A DNA stretch of 64,000 nt, taken from positions 310,001 through 374,000 of the forward strand of contig JAOVFP010000024.1 of assembly GCA_025738555.1 (NCBI GenBank). Reading direction: 5' to 3'. The notes beneath the pieces were generated by a model. It was not told where the DNA came from. It saw nothing but the letters and a program-made list of their open reading frames with translations, and did not search any database. The stretch is from Cyathus striatus (Eukaryota > Basidiomycota > Agaricomycetes > Agaricales > Nidulariaceae). Shown here one piece after another: positions 60,321-64,000 of this stretch. The position numbers and the translations under genes are program-made. Numbering within the stretch: position 1 is the stretch's first letter; each line of letters starts with the position of its first letter.

Positions 60321-61878
60321 ATGTTTGCCGCATCTTTATCTCTGGCCTGGTGCTTTTACCATCTGTTTTTGCCGCTGTCCATGATGTCCAGGTTGGAGGC
60401 GCTGGAGGAAAACTGGAATTCTCTCCTGAAGCAATAGTCTGTTTCCTATTCATCCCTTATTCCACTACCTTTCATCTCACATCAAATGGTGTATGCAGTC
60501 TGCACAACCAGGTGATCAGGTTGTTTTCCATTTTAACCCCAAGAACCATACTGTCACGCAGTCTTCATTTGCCAACCCCTGTGGTCTCAAAGATGGCGGA
60601 TTTGATTCCGGTTTGTATGTACCTTCATTCATGTAATTATTACCGGATAATTTATGCTCGAGTAGCCAGCCTGTGCCCGCTAACCAGACGGACAATTTTC
60701 CATCGTACACGGTATCCATAAATGATGTGCGTTCAAACTCTGTTAACTAGTTACTGGTGTATTTATTTCTCGTATGTAGACGCAACCTGTCTGGGTATTC
60801 TGTGCTCAGGCTGCAAACACTCCTGCCAGTCATTGCGGACAAGGAATGGTTTTTGCTGTTAACTGTGGTCTTGATGGCGCACCAAATTCGTTCACGAATT
60901 TCAAAAATTCTGCCCTTGCCATTGGTGCCAGTCTTGCAGCGGCCGCATCTGCCTCCTCCACTGCAGCAGAATCTTCACCCACGTCCTGGACAACTGCAGC
61001 GTACGGAGATTACTCGATTCCTCCTGCTCCAGATGCAACTCCTGTTACCCAGGCAGTTACTTTGGGATCCGAGGTTTGGACTACAACCTATAGCTCCTAT
61101 CCTAATTCGCCAGCCCCCACTCCTGCTTCGGCTGATGGCCAGGTCCATACAGTTGTTGTCGGTGGCCCAGGAAAGCTCACATTTGATCCCCCAAGCATCT
61201 CAGCCCAACCTCGCGACGTCGTCGTGTTCGAATTGTAAATATAAACTCCCACCCCATCATTTATATCATTCTCTAACAATGACTCCTTCAGTCAGCAGAA
61301 GAACCATACAGTAACCCAGTCATCTTTTGCTGACCCATGTCGCAAGTTGGATGGCGGATTTGATTCGAATTTGTTGGTTACTTGCTCAACTACAATAATT
61401 CTATGGCTGACATGTTGGTAATTACAGCTTCCCTGTCTCCGATAATGCTACCGTATTCCCTACTTGGAATTTCACTGTCACTGATACTTCCCCTGTTTGG
61501 GCATATGTACGCGTTCTAAATATTGTTATAGTCATGGTTATGTTCTTATTTATTTTATAGTGCCGTCAAACCGCTCCGACAAGCCACTGTGGTGCTGGCA
61601 TGGTGTTGTAAGTCCTGATTCTTTTTTAAGACAAAGTCTCTTTATTGTGCGCTAACGCCTATTGATACAGTGCTATAAATGCTGATGAATCCAGTGCACG
61701 TAACTTCACAGCGTTTCAGAATGTAGCCAAGGCTCTCAACGGTACAACTGCTGCTGACAACGCCGCTCCTTCTTCCACGGGGACTAGTAGCTCAAATGCT
61801 GCAGCGCCGACTCTGTCTGCAGAGCGTTTTATAACAGTGACAGTGCTCGCCTTCACATTTGTTTTGTTTCTCTCATGA
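60321..61878 (+). CDS. Secreted double-cupredoxin protein with GPI-type tail; apparent frame break at the signal peptide
   Basis: Extracellular plastocyanin-like protein. Two cupredoxin domains: the first with HDVQVGGAGGKLEFSPEAI, FHFNPKNHTVTQSSFANPC and WVFCAQ ... SHCGQGMVF, the second with GGPGKLTFDPPSISAQP, KNHTVTQSSFADPC and WAYCRQTAPTSHCGAGMVF. In each the His-Cys-His-Met set for type-1 copper is present. After domain 2 there is a Ser/Ala/Thr stalk and a hydrophobic tail (ITVTVLAFTFVLFLS), as in GPI-anchored surface proteins. Six or so introns. The ATG at 60321 opens MFAASLSL, a good signal-peptide start, but that frame reaches TAG within 40 codons; the rest of the signal and the mature protein lie in the neighbouring frame. 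Either one base is missing here or an unseen upstream exon provides the start. Confidence 0.7.
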
Positions 61879-62109
61879 GTAGGATAGGTGTTGATCACCA
61901 TGTCAGAACCGTCGACTACTTAATGTTGTTTTCTTTGATACCTTGTTTACTATACCATGACCATAGCATATACCTGCTGATTTGCAATACACCACGCGCT
62001 GGGGCCAATTACACTATTAAACCCGCTGCCCAAGATATATTAGAGTGTAAATAAGGACGAAAACACACATATATAGGCACAAGGCAACTTAGTTATATGA
62101 CAATAATAT

Positions 62110-63846
62110 TCAAGCATCTTCACTGATAGAAGCCTCAGCTTTCTTCTTTTTCTCCTTTTTAAGCCGCTTTCTTTCCCTCCTTTCGTCGTCGTCTTCGACT
62201 TCCCCAGTTGTCACTTCAGCTTCTCTCTCCTTTTTCTTGCGACGCTTGCGCTCCGCCTTTTCCAAGTCTTCTTCTACCACACTGGTTTCCGCGACCTCGG
62301 ACTTTCGCTTGCGCTTCTTCTCTTTCTCCTTGCTTTTATCGCTGTCTTTTTCGTCGTTTGTTTGAGTCTCGGCAATAGGAGCGGCTGCAACAACTGCAGG
62401 TGCGACAGAAGGAATAGATGACGGTTCGTCTCTAGTATAATCAACATAATCCCGACTCCACTCTGTGGGGGTGACACCTTCCAACTTCTCGCCATGTTTT
62501 CCAAGTTTACCATCCTTCACCATCTTTTTCTTTTGAAGCGCAATAGGGCCCAATCCCCATCTTCGCGGGTAAGTGTCACGTTCCATGATACACCTTTTAA
62601 CCTTGGCCACAACACCGTGGTCGCAGGTCGCCAGCTCAACCGTTGACATCTGAGCAATGGCTAAGGCTATCGCTTCCCCTAGGTAGAGTAAGTAAACGTC
62701 ACTCTAAACGAGATTATGATGTAAGAACCTTTTGTCGTCATCAGTACGACTTCTTCATTCAAAGAAATATCCTTTTCATATCTCAACAGTCCAGGTAGCA
62801 TGAGCTTCGCACCATAACAAACAGCATTTACGGCGCTGTCTTTCACCACAATACGCTTGTATCCAACCATCAAGGATTCCAACGGCTTGATAACACGGCG
62901 CAAATATGATTCTAAAAGAGGGATTAACAATGGCCTCTACAAAACATTATTTGTACTGACCGTCTCTCTCATTGTCATAGAGCCATTGAGCATCCATTAC
63001 ATCATGCATCGTAACCATATCATCGTTTTCGGACATTGCACCACTTCTAACCCTACGAAGTTCTTGCATATGACCGCCAACACCGAGTAATAGTCCAAGG
63101 TGGACGCAGAGGGTACGAATATACGTTCCAGCTTCGCATGAAACCCAGAATACAGCCAAGTTTCTCTTCTCGTCGAACTCGTACAACTTGGATTCATGGA
63201 TTGTACGTATACGCAATTGTCGTTTAACGGCTGAGATGAGGGGGGGTCGCTGGAACAGAGCGCCCGTAAGGGTTTGAAGGGCGCGGGGAAGAGCAGCGGG
63301 ATTTGGCAGACTGTCATGCAAACGGAGAACGCAAACGTATTCCTTTCCTATTGGAAATATGTAAATAGAGTCGAAGGCGACATTTTTGTCACTTCATACC
63401 TGCACCCTGCTGCGATTTCACTAGCCTAGTAGCACGATCGATACATACGATCAAACATCCAGTAACTTTGGGATCGAGCGTTCCACTGTGTCCAGTTTTC
63501 TCAACCCTCAAGATACGTCGCAGCCAAGCTACCACTTCGTGTGAAGATGGATTGGAAGGTTTATCTAGATTAATAACGCCAGACCTGCAGAAAACTACTG
63601 AGAAGACTTTAAAGGGGCCTGGTGAAATACATACTTCACATATGTTGTTATATCACGCTTTAAGGGACTGCAGCCAGAAGGAATGGGGGTAAAATGGCTA
63701 GAGCGAACGAGTAGCTTGTCATAGTTTTTAAGAAGAAGAGGCCATTCAGATGTATCCAGTTGAGGAGCAGCAGACTCAGATTTAATGGCGTACTCGCCAT
63801 CGCGCTGTGCAGTCGCAACCTGGTCTCTAGTTAATGACGACGGCAT
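62110..63846 (-). CDS. CBF5: H/ACA snoRNP pseudouridine synthase Cbf5 (dyskerin)
   Basis: Catalyses pseudouridylation of rRNA guided by H/ACA snoRNAs. The ATG at 63844-63846 opens [20 protein letters not shown]; then [20 protein letters not shown], the TruB catalytic motif [14 protein letters not shown] with the active-site aspartate, [31 protein letters not shown] and the PUA region ([57 protein letters not shown]). The C-terminus is long and Lys/Glu-rich ([12 protein letters not shown] ...), usual for dyskerin tails. At least four introns. Start is 154 bp from the right edge, whose remaining sequence shows no other gene. Confidence 0.95.
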
Positions 63847-64000
63847 TGTGATTCAGGTTTTTGTAGAAAAGGCGGTGCTTTGGTTGAGGACAAAGCACAG
63901 ACTAAATGAAATGACCTAAGAAAATGTTACAGGCAATTAGTAAATCGGAGAAACGCACCCAAATACAACTTTTCAAATTTTCAGCAGAGGAACTTTCATC
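63847..64000. promoter_or_regulatory. Upstream region of CBF5 at the right window edge
   Basis: 154 bp with no gene I can support; presumably the CBF5 promoter. Confidence 0.4.

Overview
The window looks like nuclear chromosomal DNA of a filamentous basidiomycete, most likely a mushroom-forming Agaricomycete. Evidence: dense genes on both strands, many spliceosomal introns of about 45-70 nt with GT..AG ends, short intergenic gaps, and protein families of fungal type (Mmm1 of ERMES, alpha-arrestin, a Kss1/Fus3-type MAPK, cytochrome b2-like dehydrogenase, double cupredoxin surface protein). I see no rRNA, tRNA, CRISPR array or intact transposon. Gene coordinates below run from start to stop codon and include introns; intron borders were read by eye from splice consensus and frame continuity.

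Layout. 0-17 kb: ARF-GEF (Sec7+PH, cut by the left edge), methionyl-tRNA synthetase, RNA polymerase subunit Rpb8, an alpha/beta-hydrolase-like protein, Mmm1, a tubulin-tyrosine-ligase-like protein, CDK11, telomere protein Rap1 and mitochondrial D-2-hydroxyglutarate/D-lactate dehydrogenase. 17-32 kb: a 1384-residue CNH protein with a GYF domain inside the CNH fold, a PTS1-ending acyl-CoA synthetase, Rab5, an alpha-arrestin with PPxY motifs and the ARID subunit of SWI/SNF. 32-45 kb: a DUF1764 protein, cyclin H, a secreted protein, Fap7/AK6 kinase, a multi-pass membrane protein, RNA polymerase III subunit Rpc37/RPC5, a large unrecognised multi-exon gene and a DnaJ protein. 45-64 kb: a 6-7 TM protein with a long tail, a LIM-domain protein, a cytochrome b2-like L-lactate dehydrogenase, a SAP/coiled-coil protein, a Fus3/Kss1-type MAPK, a GPI-type double cupredoxin and the H/ACA pseudouridine synthase Cbf5.

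Most genes are unrelated housekeeping or signalling functions; I see no biosynthetic cluster or defence island. Loose functional themes are transcription (Rpb8, Rpc37, cyclin H of TFIIH, CDK11, SWI/SNF), translation and ribosome biogenesis (MetRS, Cbf5, Fap7) and membrane traffic (ARF-GEF, Rab5, arrestin).

Points most worth a second look: telomere-like repeats directly upstream of RAP1; the CNH-GYF inserted architecture, which requires a non-canonical GC-AG intron; an apparent one-base frame break in the signal peptide of the cupredoxin gene; and the unrecognised gene at 41-44 kb.
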